Assembly: GCA_016194905.1 (NCBI GenBank)
Contig: JACQAP010000015.1
Coordinates: forward strand, 1-64,000
DNA length: 64,000 nt
Source of the DNA: Betaproteobacteria bacterium
GTDB lineage: Bacteria; Pseudomonadota; Gammaproteobacteria; Burkholderiales; JACQAP01
Direction of reading: 5' to 3'
A program made the translations under genes and the position numbers. The notes beneath the pieces are model-generated. The model did no database searches and was not told the DNA's origin. It saw only the letters and a list, made by a program, of their open reading frames with translations. This document shows, piece after piece, positions 17,352 to 25,520 of this stretch; position 1 is the stretch's first letter, and every line of letters starts with the position of its first letter.

Positions 17352-17930
17352 ATGAACGCCCGGCCTGACGCTGAAGAAGTCGTCTCTGCGACGCGAACCT
17401 GGCTCGAGAGGGCGGTGATCGGTCTCAACCTGTGCCCGTTCGCCAAGCCGGTCCATCTGAACAACCGTATCCGGTATTTCGTCAGCGACGCGCGTTGGCC
17501 GGCCAGGCTGCTCGAAGAGCTGATGGCGGAGTTGCGCGCACTGGACTCCGCCGACCCGGTGCAATGCGAGACGACCCTGCTGATCCATCCTCATGTCCTG
17601 GCCGATTTTCCGGACTACAACGAATTTCTGGAACGGGCCGACGACGCGGTCAGTGAACTCGGACTCGACGGCGTGATCCAGGTCGCGAGTTTTCATCCCC
17701 GCTACCAGTTCGAAGATGCCGGGCCGGACGATATCGAGAACTACACCAATCGTTCGCCTTATCCCATGCTGCATCTGTTACGCGAATCGAGCGTCGAGCG
17801 TGCGGTCACCACCCATCCGGACACCACGGCGATTTATCGGAAAAACATCGAGACACTGCGCCGCCTCGGGCATGAGGGCTGGCGTCGGCTGTGGCTTGCC
17901 GAATCGTCCAGGGAGGATGAAAAGACATAG
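17352..17930 (+). CDS. DUF1415-family protein
   Basis: A 192-residue cytosolic protein with the family's LERAVIGLNLCPFAKPV near the N-terminus, LLIHPHVLADFPDYNEFL in the middle, and FHPRYQFEDAGPDDIENYTNRSPYPMLHLLRE. These match DUF1415, a widespread but uncharacterised proteobacterial family. The conserved Cys-Pro-Phe and His/Asp residues suggest an enzyme. Alone on its transcript. Confidence 0.88.
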   Translation: MNARPDAEEVVSATRTWLERAVIGLNLCPFAKPVHLNNRIRYFVSDARWPARLLEELMAELRALDSADPVQCETTLLIHPHVLADFPDYNEFLERADDAVSELGLDGVIQVASFHPRYQFEDAGPDDIENYTNRSPYPMLHLLRESSVERAVTTHPDTTAIYRKNIETLRRLGHEGWRRLWLAESSREDEKT

Positions 17931-18120
17931 CAACCCGGGTCAGTTCCGTGGCCCGGGCATGGAAGTGCGATCCTGACCGACTCCAGGGCATAGAATAGCT
18001 TTGTCCGTAATTGACCGCCTCTCCGCGGTGCGGAGTGTAGTCGGGGCCGAAACGCGAAACGCTTTCCCGAGTTCACAGAATCTGTCTCCTAAACTCACGT
18101 CCGCGTAAGGAGCCGCCGCC

Positions 18121-19605
18121 ATGGACGAAAATGCCAGCACGCGCACCAGCGACCAGCCGGAATCCGATCGTCAGTCATTAGTCCTTGATACCGACTTTCA
18201 AATCGTCGCCGAAGATGCACCGGTGATGCTGTGGTTGACCAATGCGGAAGGCAAGGTCGTCTTCACCAATTCAAAATGGATGAAATTTGTGGGAGGGACG
18301 TCAACCCAACGCGTGGGCGGCGATGCGTGGATCAAGGCCCTGCATCCCGACGACCTGGAACCCTGCCTGAGGATTTTCGAAGAGGCATTCGGGGCGCACA
18401 AGTCGTTCGAGATGGAGTACCGGCTGCGTCGGGCGGACGGCCAATACCGGTACGTGCTCGACACGGGCGAGCCCTACATCAGCAAGGACGGGAAGTTTGC
18501 CGGATTCATCGGCGCCTCCACTGATATTACCGATCGCAAGAATCACGAAAATCAGTTGCGCGTCTCTCAGCTGGAACTGACGCAGCACAATCTGGAGATG
18601 CAGCTCATCAACGAATTGAATTCCTACCTGCAGGTGTGCCGGTCGCTGGAGGAAACGCATTCCATCGTTGCACATTTCGCCCGCAGGATCTTCGCCGAAT
18701 ACGCGGGGGCACTCTATCTGTTCAACGAAAACCACAGCAGGGTCGAATCGGTGGCCCAGTGGGGCGACGCTGAATGTTTTTCAGTGGAGGCAATTTCCCC
18801 CGACGACTGCTGGGCTTTGCGGCAAGGCAAGGTCCACGTGGTAGACGGGTCGACGGACGTGATCGTGTGCAAGCACATAGCCGAAGGCTCCAGGCAGGGC
18901 TACGTCTGCGCGCCGGCAATTGCGCAGGGCGAGATGATTGGAGTGCTTTCCGTGACGCTCGGTCGCGGGGATGGCGATGGCGGTGACGGTGCCGGCCTCA
19001 TGCGAAGGTCGGTGGAATCCCGATCCCGTCTTATTTCAATGGCGGCGGACAACCTGGCGATGGCGCTCGTCAGCCTGAAACTTCGCGAAGCGCTGCGCGA
19101 GCGGTCGGTGCGGGATCCGCTGACGCGCTTGTTCAACAGGCGCTACCTTGAGGAAACGCTGGCCCGTGAATTGTCGAATTGCAAGCGGGCCGGAAAACCA
19201 CTGGGCGTGATCATGGTGGACATCGACCACTTCAAGCAATACAACGATACCCATGGGCACGATGTCGGCGACTTCGTGCTGGTGGAGATTGCGGATCTGG
19301 TGCGCTCGAAGCTCAGGTCCGAGGACGTGGCCTGCCGCTATGGCGGGGAGGAGCTGGCGCTGATCATGCATGGGGCGAGCAAGGAGATCGTCTTTGCCCG
19401 GGCGGAAGCCGTGCGCAAGGCAATAGCGGACCATGAATTCGTCTGCAAAGGCAAAAACCTGGCGCGTGTCACCGTTTCGATGGGGGTCGCGGAATTTCCG
19501 GCAGACGGCGACTCGGTGGCCGCCGTGCTCAAGGCCGCCGACACCGCCCTCTACCAGGCCAAAGAGTCCGGCCGCAACAGGACTGCCATGGCTGGGATCA
19601 CGTAG
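18121..19605 (+). CDS. PAS-GAF-GGDEF diguanylate cyclase
   Basis: A 494-residue cytosolic protein. Residues about 25-145 are a PAS/PAC domain (VMLWLTNAEGKVVFTN, FIGASTDITDRK), about 155-310 a GAF domain, and about 325-490 a GGDEF domain. The active-site loop is YGGEELAL, a functional GGEEL form. RSED, just before it, is an RxxD inhibitory site for c-di-GMP product feedback. DIDHFKQYNDTHGHDVGD is the metal/substrate segment. It should make c-di-GMP in response to signals sensed by PAS and GAF; no haem or flavin ligand could be read. Confidence 0.93.
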   Translation: MDENASTRTSDQPESDRQSLVLDTDFQIVAEDAPVMLWLTNAEGKVVFTNSKWMKFVGGTSTQRVGGDAWIKALHPDDLEPCLRIFEEAFGAHKSFEMEYRLRRADGQYRYVLDTGEPYISKDGKFAGFIGASTDITDRKNHENQLRVSQLELTQHNLEMQLINELNSYLQVCRSLEETHSIVAHFARRIFAEYAGALYLFNENHSRVESVAQWGDAECFSVEAISPDDCWALRQGKVHVVDGSTDVIVCKHIAEGSRQGYVCAPAIAQGEMIGVLSVTLGRGDGDGGDGAGLMRRSVESRSRLISMAADNLAMALVSLKLREALRERSVRDPLTRLFNRRYLEETLARELSNCKRAGKPLGVIMVDIDHFKQYNDTHGHDVGDFVLVEIADLVRSKLRSEDVACRYGGEELALIMHGASKEIVFARAEAVRKAIADHEFVCKGKNLARVTVSMGVAEFPADGDSVAAVLKAADTALYQAKESGRNRTAMAGIT

Positions 19606-19649
19606 ATGGTGGGGTCGGCGCGATGTGTGCAGGTTTCGCCGCTTGCGCC

Positions 19650-20321
19650 TTAACGGCGGTTCAGTGAGCGCGGCTTTGGATACTGCACCAGTTTCGACGC
19701 TTTGCGCTCGAAGGCATCGCGTTGTGCCAGCAGGCGCTCCTGCGCTGCCGAGATAAGAGTGTAATGCCGCGCCTTTACCAGGCGATCGTGAACCTCGTTG
19801 CATGCTTCTTCGTTCGTGACCCAAAGGGAGGGATCGACTCTTCGCAGATCGAATGTCCGCGAATAGCTGCGCAATGTCTTTTGATACCTCTTGTTGAAAT
19901 ACTCGTGGAAGTACGACATCGCCAGCTCCCGCAGCGTACGGTAGACCGGATCCCGATAGCGCAGCGGCGTGCCATTGGTCTTGGAAATCGCACCCCAGCA
20001 ATCCTTGCGGCGGAAAACAGCGATCACGTGAGGGAAATCGCTCAGATCGCAGTCGAGATGAACCAGCAGCGGCGGATCGCCATGAATCCACAGCGCGCAC
20101 GCCGCCAGAAAGGCGCCTTCGATGCAGTGTGCGCGGCGCTGCCGCAACACTTCCCGAACGGACAGGATGGTTTCGCCATCCAGCTCGTGATTGATCGGCG
20201 TCGCGTTCAGGAAGACCTGGATTTCCTGCGGCGTGTCCAGCCGCTTCAGCATGGCAAACTCCCTCACCGACATGCCGAGGTATCTGCGGTTCGCGAAGCG
20301 CTTGTTTGCCTTGTTGATCAT
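19650..20321 (-). CDS. Transglutaminase-like (papain-fold) protein, putative
   Basis: A 223-residue protein without signal peptide. RRAHCIEGAFLAA places a cysteine at the start of a helix, and DLSDFPHVIAVFRR supplies a histidine on a strand about 35 residues later, the order seen in transglutaminase/papain-fold catalytic pairs; an Asp or Asn may follow in ISKTNGTPLRYRDP. The family is conserved but unnamed to me. It is convergent with the diguanylate cyclase. Confidence 0.6.
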   Translation of the reverse strand: MINKANKRFANRRYLGMSVREFAMLKRLDTPQEIQVFLNATPINHELDGETILSVREVLRQRRAHCIEGAFLAACALWIHGDPPLLVHLDCDLSDFPHVIAVFRRKDCWGAISKTNGTPLRYRDPVYRTLRELAMSYFHEYFNKRYQKTLRSYSRTFDLRRVDPSLWVTNEEACNEVHDRLVKARHYTLISAAQERLLAQRDAFERKASKLVQYPKPRSLNRR

Positions 20322-20674
20322 GGGTGGGAACGCAGTTGCCAGTCGCTATGGTAAACGCCGGGTAAGGATGGCGACGGTGGAAGGTCCGTTGTGTCGTTCG
20401 TGGCCAATCTGGCCGGGTCATTGCCGGAATGTCATCGATCCATACTATCCTTCGGATCCGATCAAGTGTCGATGTCGAAATTCCGGCTAAAACGCGGTGT
20501 TAAACAGATGGATAGCTTCCGCGCGGTCCGGTTCGTCGTTCCATCCGGCCGGCGCGGATGGCGCGGTGCCGCGTCCGCGATAAGGACCCTGCAAGTCGCG
20601 ACTGGATCGTTTGCGCGCAGGCCGGATTAAGCGACAATCCAACCGGAAAAACAGGCCAGGGTTGAGGGGAAGGT
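20322..20674. other. Intergenic region without a recognised gene
   Basis: 353 bp between divergent genes. It should hold both promoters. On the minus strand, an open stretch near 20490-20620 would encode a peptide ending WNDEPDRAEAIHLFNTAF that looks protein-like, but it has no convincing start or family, so it is left uncalled. Confidence 0.4.
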
Positions 20675-21067
20675 ATGAACTTCGAAACCAAACGGCTGCC
20701 GCCAATGCCCGACATCGTCGCGCCCGACGGTTCCGACGTTCGCGTGCTGTTGAAAACGCCGCGCGGCGGAATGGCCCACTTCGAACTTGCCGGTGGCCAC
20801 GCTTCGAAGGCGATCCGTCACCGCACTGTGGACGAGATCTGGTTCGTGCTGTCCGGCCGCGGAGAAATGTGGCGCAGTTGGAATGGGCGGGAGGAAGTTG
20901 TCGCGCTCGAATCCGGAGTCTGCGTCACCATTCCGGTGGGAACGCATTTCCAGTTCCGGGCTGAAGACGGCGCAGCGCTTGCGGCGGTCGGCGTGACCAT
21001 GCCGCCGTGGCCGGGTCCGGAAGAGGCCGTACCGGTGCCGGGTAAATGGGGTACGACGGCGTCCTGA
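20675..21067 (+). CDS. Cupin-domain protein
   Basis: A 130-residue single-domain cupin: AIRHRTVDEIWFVLSGRGEMW matches cupin motif 1 (two His and a Glu for metal), and the second motif is VCVTIPVGTHFQFRAE. A GAGGGGAAGG ribosome-binding site precedes ATG 20675. Small cupins of this kind bind a metal and often a sugar or organic acid; the reaction is unknown. Confidence 0.82.
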   Translation: MNFETKRLPPMPDIVAPDGSDVRVLLKTPRGGMAHFELAGGHASKAIRHRTVDEIWFVLSGRGEMWRSWNGREEVVALESGVCVTIPVGTHFQFRAEDGAALAAVGVTMPPWPGPEEAVPVPGKWGTTAS

Positions 21068-21145
21068 GGATGGATCTGCGCGCAACGGCAACTGAAAGTA
21101 CTACCACGAAGGCACTGAGATTCGCGGCAGTTTGTCTCCCAACCG

Positions 21146-22000
21146 TCAATCCGCGATTTCGATCAATACCGGCTGATGGTCGGAGGCCTGCGTTTGCGCG
21201 TTGATTGCTACATCGCGCACTCGCTCAGCGAGATCGGCGGTCACGAAAATGAAATCGCAGCAAAAGGGTGGCTTGGCCCAACTGTCTTCGTGGACTCCGG
21301 CACTCGGCGCATGGGGAATTCCGGGATGTGCAAGTGTCCATGCATCGATGAGAGCGGGTGCAGTGCCGGCATCGAATGGCGCCGTGATGCGCCGATACTC
21401 CGGACCTTCCGGTCTGAAATTGAAGTCCCCGGTGAGAATGGCCGAAGGCGGTCGCGGCAGGGTCTGGAAGGGCTGACCGGCATCGTCCCGAACGCGAGGA
21501 GCTGATGCGTGGCTGCATGCCTCCTGATGCAGTGCGCGCAGCGCACTGACCTGCGCCATGCACTGAATCGACGAGTAATACTCCAGGTGAGTCGTTGTGA
21601 CGCGCACTGGACCCCTTGGGGCCTGCACCACCACTTCGATAGCGCTGCGCTGCATGCTTTTCACCGCGGGATCCGCGGGCCAGGGCAGCAGGTGCCGGAA
21701 AATCTGGATCACGGACAATCGCGAAAAAACCAGATTGCCGAACAGGCTGCGACCGCCTTTGCCGTCATCGACATCGGTCGCAACGCCGTAATGCGCGCTG
21801 AAGCCAGGTAACGCACGCGACAATTCCGCGACCTGGTCCTCGCCGCGGCTTCCCGGCAGCCCGGGATAGTTCACCGCGACTTCCTGCAGGCATAGCAGGT
21901 CGAAGTCGGCGAACTCGCGGGCGGTGCGCGCAATGCGCGCCAGATCGACCGCGAGATCGATCCCGCGCGCCCACTGGATATTCCAGGTGATGAGTTTCAT
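21146..22000 (-). CDS. Endonuclease/exonuclease/phosphatase (EEP) family protein
   Basis: A 284-residue protein; start 22000 (MKLITWNIQWARG) is the typical EEP N-terminus with the catalytic Asn. Other family blocks are LLCLQEV (metal Glu), RVTTTHLEYYS, ILTGDFNFRPEG (Asp/Asn pair), DFIFVTADL and ASDHQPVLIEI (catalytic Asp-His). No signal peptide. Its start is 17 bp after the cytochrome stop, making the last gene of a three-gene minus-strand operon with a DsrE-like protein. The substrate (nucleic acid, phospholipid or other phosphodiester) cannot be told. Confidence 0.85.
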   Translation of the reverse strand: MKLITWNIQWARGIDLAVDLARIARTAREFADFDLLCLQEVAVNYPGLPGSRGEDQVAELSRALPGFSAHYGVATDVDDGKGGRSLFGNLVFSRLSVIQIFRHLLPWPADPAVKSMQRSAIEVVVQAPRGPVRVTTTHLEYYSSIQCMAQVSALRALHQEACSHASAPRVRDDAGQPFQTLPRPPSAILTGDFNFRPEGPEYRRITAPFDAGTAPALIDAWTLAHPGIPHAPSAGVHEDSWAKPPFCCDFIFVTADLAERVRDVAINAQTQASDHQPVLIEIAD

Positions 22001-22017
22001 CGGATTTGCAGCGCGAG

Positions 22018-22851
22018 TCAGTAGCGGGCGTCGTCCGGCTTTCCGCCCTCGGGCCAATCCTCCAATTTCCTGAGGAAATCCGGCCGTGGTTGCCGGATGA
22101 AAAACGCGGCAACGTCAAACGCCTCCTGATCGCTCAGTGAGCCGCCCTGGCCGAGGGGCATGCTGGCCTTGACGAAGGCTGCGGCGGTATTGAGCCTCGC
22201 CATGCCGGCGCCGACGTTGAACGATTTCGGCCCCCACAGCGGCGGATAAACCGTTTCGCCGGAAGGGGTGTGTGTGCCTTGACCCGCGTCGCCATGGCAG
22301 AGTGCACATTTCTGCGCATAGACCCGCGCTCCGCGCTCCGGGTCCGGTGCCTGCGGGCTTTTGATGCGCAGGAATCCGCGACTGGAAACGCTTTTTCCCG
22401 TCGGCACTTCGCGCGACAGCCATTGCATGTACGCCAGGATGCCGATCATTTCCCGGCTCTCGGGAGGCAGGGGTCGGCCATTCAGGGATCGCTCGAAGCA
22501 ATCGTTGATGCGGTCCTGCAATGCGTTGACTTTCGCGTTGCGGCTGCGATATTCGGGGAACACCCCCCAGATGCCCACCCACGGCGCCGCCCACGGCGTG
22601 CGTCCGCCATCGAGATGGCAACTGGTGCAGTTGAGCGCGCTGCCCGCATACGCCGGAGCGTTTGCTGGCGTATGCGCAAGGATGCGCCGCCCAAATGCGA
22701 TCGCCTCCCCAACCGGTCCGTCCGGATCCGGAGCGTCACGCCATCCTGGATAGCGGTCATCTTCGGCTGCCGTGATCGGCGCGCAGATACAACACGTCAC
22801 GATCGCCAGCGCGATCGTCGATGCGCGGACGCGGTGTCCTCGCTGAATCAT
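22018..22851 (-). CDS. TsdA-like dihaem cytochrome c (thiosulfate dehydrogenase family)
   Basis: A 277-residue periplasmic protein; start 22851 gives a signal peptide (about residues 1-27). Two haem c motifs are visible: CTSCHLDGGRTPWAAPWVGI and CALCHGDAGQGTH. The spacing, the YRSRNAKVN and RINDCFERSLNG segments and the overall length fit TsdA, which oxidises thiosulfate to tetrathionate; the Cys in NDCFERS is the kind of residue that ligates the active-site haem in this family. It lies between a Tat-exported DsrE-like protein (7 bp upstream) and an EEP protein. Confidence 0.8.
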   Translation of the reverse strand: MIQRGHRVRASTIALAIVTCCICAPITAAEDDRYPGWRDAPDPDGPVGEAIAFGRRILAHTPANAPAYAGSALNCTSCHLDGGRTPWAAPWVGIWGVFPEYRSRNAKVNALQDRINDCFERSLNGRPLPPESREMIGILAYMQWLSREVPTGKSVSSRGFLRIKSPQAPDPERGARVYAQKCALCHGDAGQGTHTPSGETVYPPLWGPKSFNVGAGMARLNTAAAFVKASMPLGQGGSLSDQEAFDVAAFFIRQPRPDFLRKLEDWPEGGKPDDARY

Positions 22852-22858
22852 CGTCGAA

Positions 22859-23527
22859 TCAGCCCGCGAAGCAGTAGCTGCAGCCTTTCGATTGCGCACC
22901 ATTGACCGCCAGCACGCCGGAAGGAACGACCTGCACTCCAGGCAGGACCGCCGCCAGCCAGTCCTGCTTGATGGACTCGTGTTGCAATCCCAATTGTTGC
23001 GCCAGGCGGGCGCTCTGATGGTGGATCGCGGTGTTGCACACGGCGATACGGACACCGCGTGCGACGAGTTTTTCCAGGGCAGCCTCGGGTAGCGGCATAT
23101 CGCCCGGCTTGATATGGGCGAAGGGATTGCGCACAGCGGGTGATTTCGTGGCGGGGTCGCTGATTTTAAAATACTCGCCGAGTTTGTATTTCTCCCACAC
23201 GCCGTCGCTGAATGCAATCGGGATCGCCGAATGCCGCAATACGACGACCACACCGAGTTCGCTTTCCGGCACGTTATATCCCTGCGCTCCGGTCATCAGG
23301 AACACGTGCGACCAGATCAACGCGAAGCCATTGTTGGGTGAGGGGGCGTCGTAGACCTGCCGGTACTGACCACGGATGCCGTCGAGCCAGGATTGGAATT
23401 CGGTACCCGCACCGGAGTCCGCGGCTTGCGCGCTCGCGATCAGATCGCCCAGGCCGATTGCGGCCGCGGTAGCCGCGATGCCGCCGAGGAAGTCGCGTCG
23501 CTGCAACAGAGATTTCGATTCCGACAT
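22859..23527 (-). CDS. Tat-exported DsrE-like protein
   Basis: A 222-residue protein with a twin-arginine signal (QRRDFLGGIAATAAAIGLG). Start 23527 is chosen because GGAAAGGA lies just upstream. The mature part has DsrE/DsrF-fold features: HVFLMTGAQGYNV, VVVVLRHSAIPIAF, and GVRIAVCNTAIHHQ with a Cys at the usual active position. It ends in KGCSYCFAG, an extra Cys pair. It leads an operon with the TsdA-like cytochrome, which suggests a periplasmic sulfur-handling pair; that link is inferred. Confidence 0.75.
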   Translation of the reverse strand: MSESKSLLQRRDFLGGIAATAAAIGLGDLIASAQAADSGAGTEFQSWLDGIRGQYRQVYDAPSPNNGFALIWSHVFLMTGAQGYNVPESELGVVVVLRHSAIPIAFSDGVWEKYKLGEYFKISDPATKSPAVRNPFAHIKPGDMPLPEAALEKLVARGVRIAVCNTAIHHQSARLAQQLGLQHESIKQDWLAAVLPGVQVVPSGVLAVNGAQSKGCSYCFAG

Positions 23528-23612
23528 TTTCGAGTCCTTTCCGTTCGAGGTGGAGTGATAACAGGTTTGCCGCAAACATTATCCGGCAAAGTCATCCTGG
23601 CCAGGGCGTGGA

Positions 23613-23641
23613 CAAAAACAAAACCCCGCTTGCGCGGGGTT
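23613..23641 (-). terminator. Intrinsic terminator of the 47-residue gene
   Basis: On the minus strand AACCCCGCGCAAGCGGGGTT is followed by TTGTTTTTG: a 7-8 bp GC stem with a four-base loop and a T-rich tail, 26 bp after the stop codon at 23667. Confidence 0.85.
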
Positions 23642-23666
23642 CGGAATGGGGCGTCGCTGGTTGGAA

Positions 23667-23810
23667 TCAGACAGGAAGCAGGTCTTCGTCGTAGGCGGGT
23701 TGTCTCTGCGGCTTCGTTTCCGCAGCCTTGCGTTGTTTCTCGGCCTCTTTCCTTTTCTCTTCCTCTTCGGCCAGCTTTGCCCAGTACAGCGCTTCAAATT
23801 CAAAGCACAT
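23667..23810 (-). CDS. 47-residue acidic/basic helical small protein
   Basis: The frame starts MCFEFEALYWAKLAEEEEKR and ends YDEDLLPV. AAGGAGGTGCACC, an ideal ribosome-binding site, stands directly before ATG 23810, and an intrinsic terminator follows at 23613-23641, so this is a complete monocistronic gene. Residues about 8-35 should form one long charged helix rich in Glu, Lys and Arg. Similar MCFEFEALYWAKLAEEE openings occur in small hypothetical betaproteobacterial proteins; function unknown. Confidence 0.8.
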   Translation of the reverse strand: MCFEFEALYWAKLAEEEEKRKEAEKQRKAAETKPQRQPAYDEDLLPV

Positions 23811-23907
23811 GGTGCACCTCCTTGGCGGAGTTGAGGGTCACAAACATTCGTGCTCTTGTTGTTGAACCCATGCTAGCGCCGCCGGTTCGCGGAATCAACC
23901 GGTTTCG

Positions 23908-24582
23908 TCAGCCGGGTTGCGGCGTCGCAGCAAGTTCTTCGCACGCCTTCTCCATCGCCTCGAGAATGACCTCTGGCGGCTGCGCGCCGGACAGGGCGAG
24001 GCGCTGATTGAATATGAAGAAGGGCACGCCTTCCACGCCGATGGCGCGTGCCCGCCGGTCCTGTTCTTCGATCAGCGTACGATCCGTATCGCTGGCGAGA
24101 TACGCGGCCACCTCATCGCGATTCATCCCGGCCTGTTGTGCGATGTCGGCGAGCGTCTGCCTGTCGCTCAGGTCCGCGCCTTCCACAAAATAGCGGCGGA
24201 AGATCGCTTCGGCCATTTCGTTTTGTCTGCCGTGTTCGCCGGCGTAATGCATCAGCTGGTGCGCGTCGATGGTATTGGGCTGAACCTGAATGTTGTCAAA
24301 CGCGAAATCGATGCCGGCGCGCTTTCCTGCCGCCGACACCCGTGCATAGATTTCCTTTGCGCGTTCCGGACCGCCGAACTTGTTCTCGAGGTATTGCTTG
24401 CGCGGCACGCCGCTGTCGGGAAGATGGGGATTGAGCTGGAACGGATGCCAGCGCACCGCAGGCGTTTCATCGGGATGCGTCGCGCGCCAGGTTTCCAGCG
24501 CGCGCTCGAGGTTGCGCTTGCCGATGAAACACCAGGGACAAACCACGTCGGAAATAACATCGATTTGAAAAGACATAGACAT
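23908..24582 (-). CDS. DsbA-family oxidoreductase (FrnE-like)
   Basis: A 224-residue cytosolic thioredoxin-fold protein with a helical insertion. The active site CPWCFIGKRNLE is near residue 15 and the cis-proline loop is GVEGVPFFIFN; NTIDAHQLMHYA is the FrnE hallmark. Without a signal peptide it is not a periplasmic disulfide oxidase; FrnE relatives act as cytosolic isomerases or in polyketide and oxidative-stress metabolism. Monocistronic; the upstream 325-bp spacer holds only repeats. Confidence 0.92.
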   Translation of the reverse strand: MSMSFQIDVISDVVCPWCFIGKRNLERALETWRATHPDETPAVRWHPFQLNPHLPDSGVPRKQYLENKFGGPERAKEIYARVSAAGKRAGIDFAFDNIQVQPNTIDAHQLMHYAGEHGRQNEMAEAIFRRYFVEGADLSDRQTLADIAQQAGMNRDEVAAYLASDTDRTLIEEQDRRARAIGVEGVPFFIFNQRLALSGAQPPEVILEAMEKACEELAATPQPG

Positions 24583-24594
24583 TTCCTTCCGGCT

Positions 24595-24663
24595 CCCCCT
24601 CTCCCCGGCCCTCTAAATGGGTACTCCCGGCTTCGCCTGGGTATCCCGCTAGGGGAGAGGGGG
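24595..24663. repeat. CCCCTCTCCC/GGGAGAGGGG inverted repeat
   Basis: CCCCCTCTCCCC (24595-24606) is matched by GGGGAGAGGGGG (24652-24663), a perfect 12-bp inverted repeat with a 45-bp centre that itself contains GGGTACTCCCGGCTTCGCC. This is a common style of proteobacterial intergenic palindrome. It lies upstream of the frnE-like gene. Confidence 0.8.
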
Positions 24664-24834
24664 TTGAGAAGCCGCGCGATTGGTTGATACCTGCGCTCGA
24701 TATTAAATTTTTCAGGTTACGCTCACAAGTTCTCTCTTCTTACGGAGAGGACCAAAGGGACGGAGCGGGAGAAGGCGTTCAATTGGTTGATTGCTGCAAA
24801 TTGGTAACTCTAGTACCTGGATTAGGCCTACAAG

Positions 24835-24898
24835 TCCCCTCTCCCCTCGCGGGACAAGGGAACACTTGAAGCGGAGCAGAGGGCTAGGGAGAGGGGGG
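24835..24898. repeat. Second CCCCTCTCCC inverted repeat with an AAGGGAACACTTG core
   Basis: The arms TCCCCTCTCCCCT and AGGGAGAGGGGGG surround AAGGGAACACTTGAAGCGGA. That centre also occurs, nearly identical, within the modular repeats at 25378 and 28578. It shows that the repeat families of this region exchange modules. Confidence 0.7.
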
Positions 24899-24908
24899 GG
24901 TGGGGCCT

Positions 24909-25322
24909 CTAATTGCACACCATTCTTTTTACCGCCAGTGCTTCGTTGCCATAGGACACGCGGCGATCGAACACGGCGTTGCAGCCGTTCATGCCGGGCG
25001 GCAGCAATGCGGTAATGCTGGCGGTGGTGCGTTCATAATTGCAGGTCAGATGAAAGTTGCGCTTGCTTTCCGGAAGCCGCCAGGAAACGCGCAGTTCGCC
25101 TCGCGTGCTTTTCACCGAGAACGGTTTGATCTTGTGGTTTTGCGAGGGCGGGCCATCGTAGATCGTCACGCCGGTCAGCCGCAGCGGCGGATCGGTGTAG
25201 GACACCGTCCAGTCGCCGGCGATGGTCGCCTGCTGATTCACTTCGATTGAATCCGGGCAGAGGACCTCGGCCTGCGCGGGTAGGGCAAGTGCCAGCAAAA
25301 GCGTTGTCGCGGTCAATCGCAT
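24909..25322 (-). CDS. STY0301-like small periplasmic protein
   Basis: A 137-residue protein starting at 25322 (GAAGGAG upstream), with a signal peptide (MRLTATTLLLALALPAQA). The mature part begins EVLCPDSIEVNQQATIAGDW and contains LRLTGVTIYDGPP, FHLTCNYERTTASI and LPPGMNGCNAVF, four cysteines probably in two disulfides. This pattern matches the STY0301 family as I remember it; function unknown. Confidence 0.65.
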   Translation of the reverse strand: MRLTATTLLLALALPAQAEVLCPDSIEVNQQATIAGDWTVSYTDPPLRLTGVTIYDGPPSQNHKIKPFSVKSTRGELRVSWRLPESKRNFHLTCNYERTTASITALLPPGMNGCNAVFDRRVSYGNEALAVKRMVCN

Positions 25323-25377
25323 GCGCGGGATACTCCTTCGTTCGCGTGTTGCTTGTATTCTAAACCGGGAACGACGG

Positions 25378-25498
25378 CAGCTTCGGCTCCAAGTGTTCCC
25401 TTGAGTGCTGCGCCTTAAGAGCACGGATACCCTCGCGAATACTCTACGTGCGCAGCACGTCGGAGTCCCCTTCTAGCGGGGAGTGCCCTTTTAGGAAA
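25378..25498. repeat. Modular intergenic repeat (copy B)
   Basis: Module 1 (25378-25419) runs from CAGCTTCGGCTCCAAGTG to GCGCCTTAAG. Module 2 (about 25426-25497) contains ACGTGCGCAGCACGTCGGAG and CCCTTCTAGCG. Both modules recur inverted and in the opposite order at 28578-28693. It fills the spacer between the DUF2235 stop and the STY0301-like gene. Confidence 0.75.
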
Positions 25499-25520
25499 AT
25501 CCGATCCCTTCGCACGGTCG

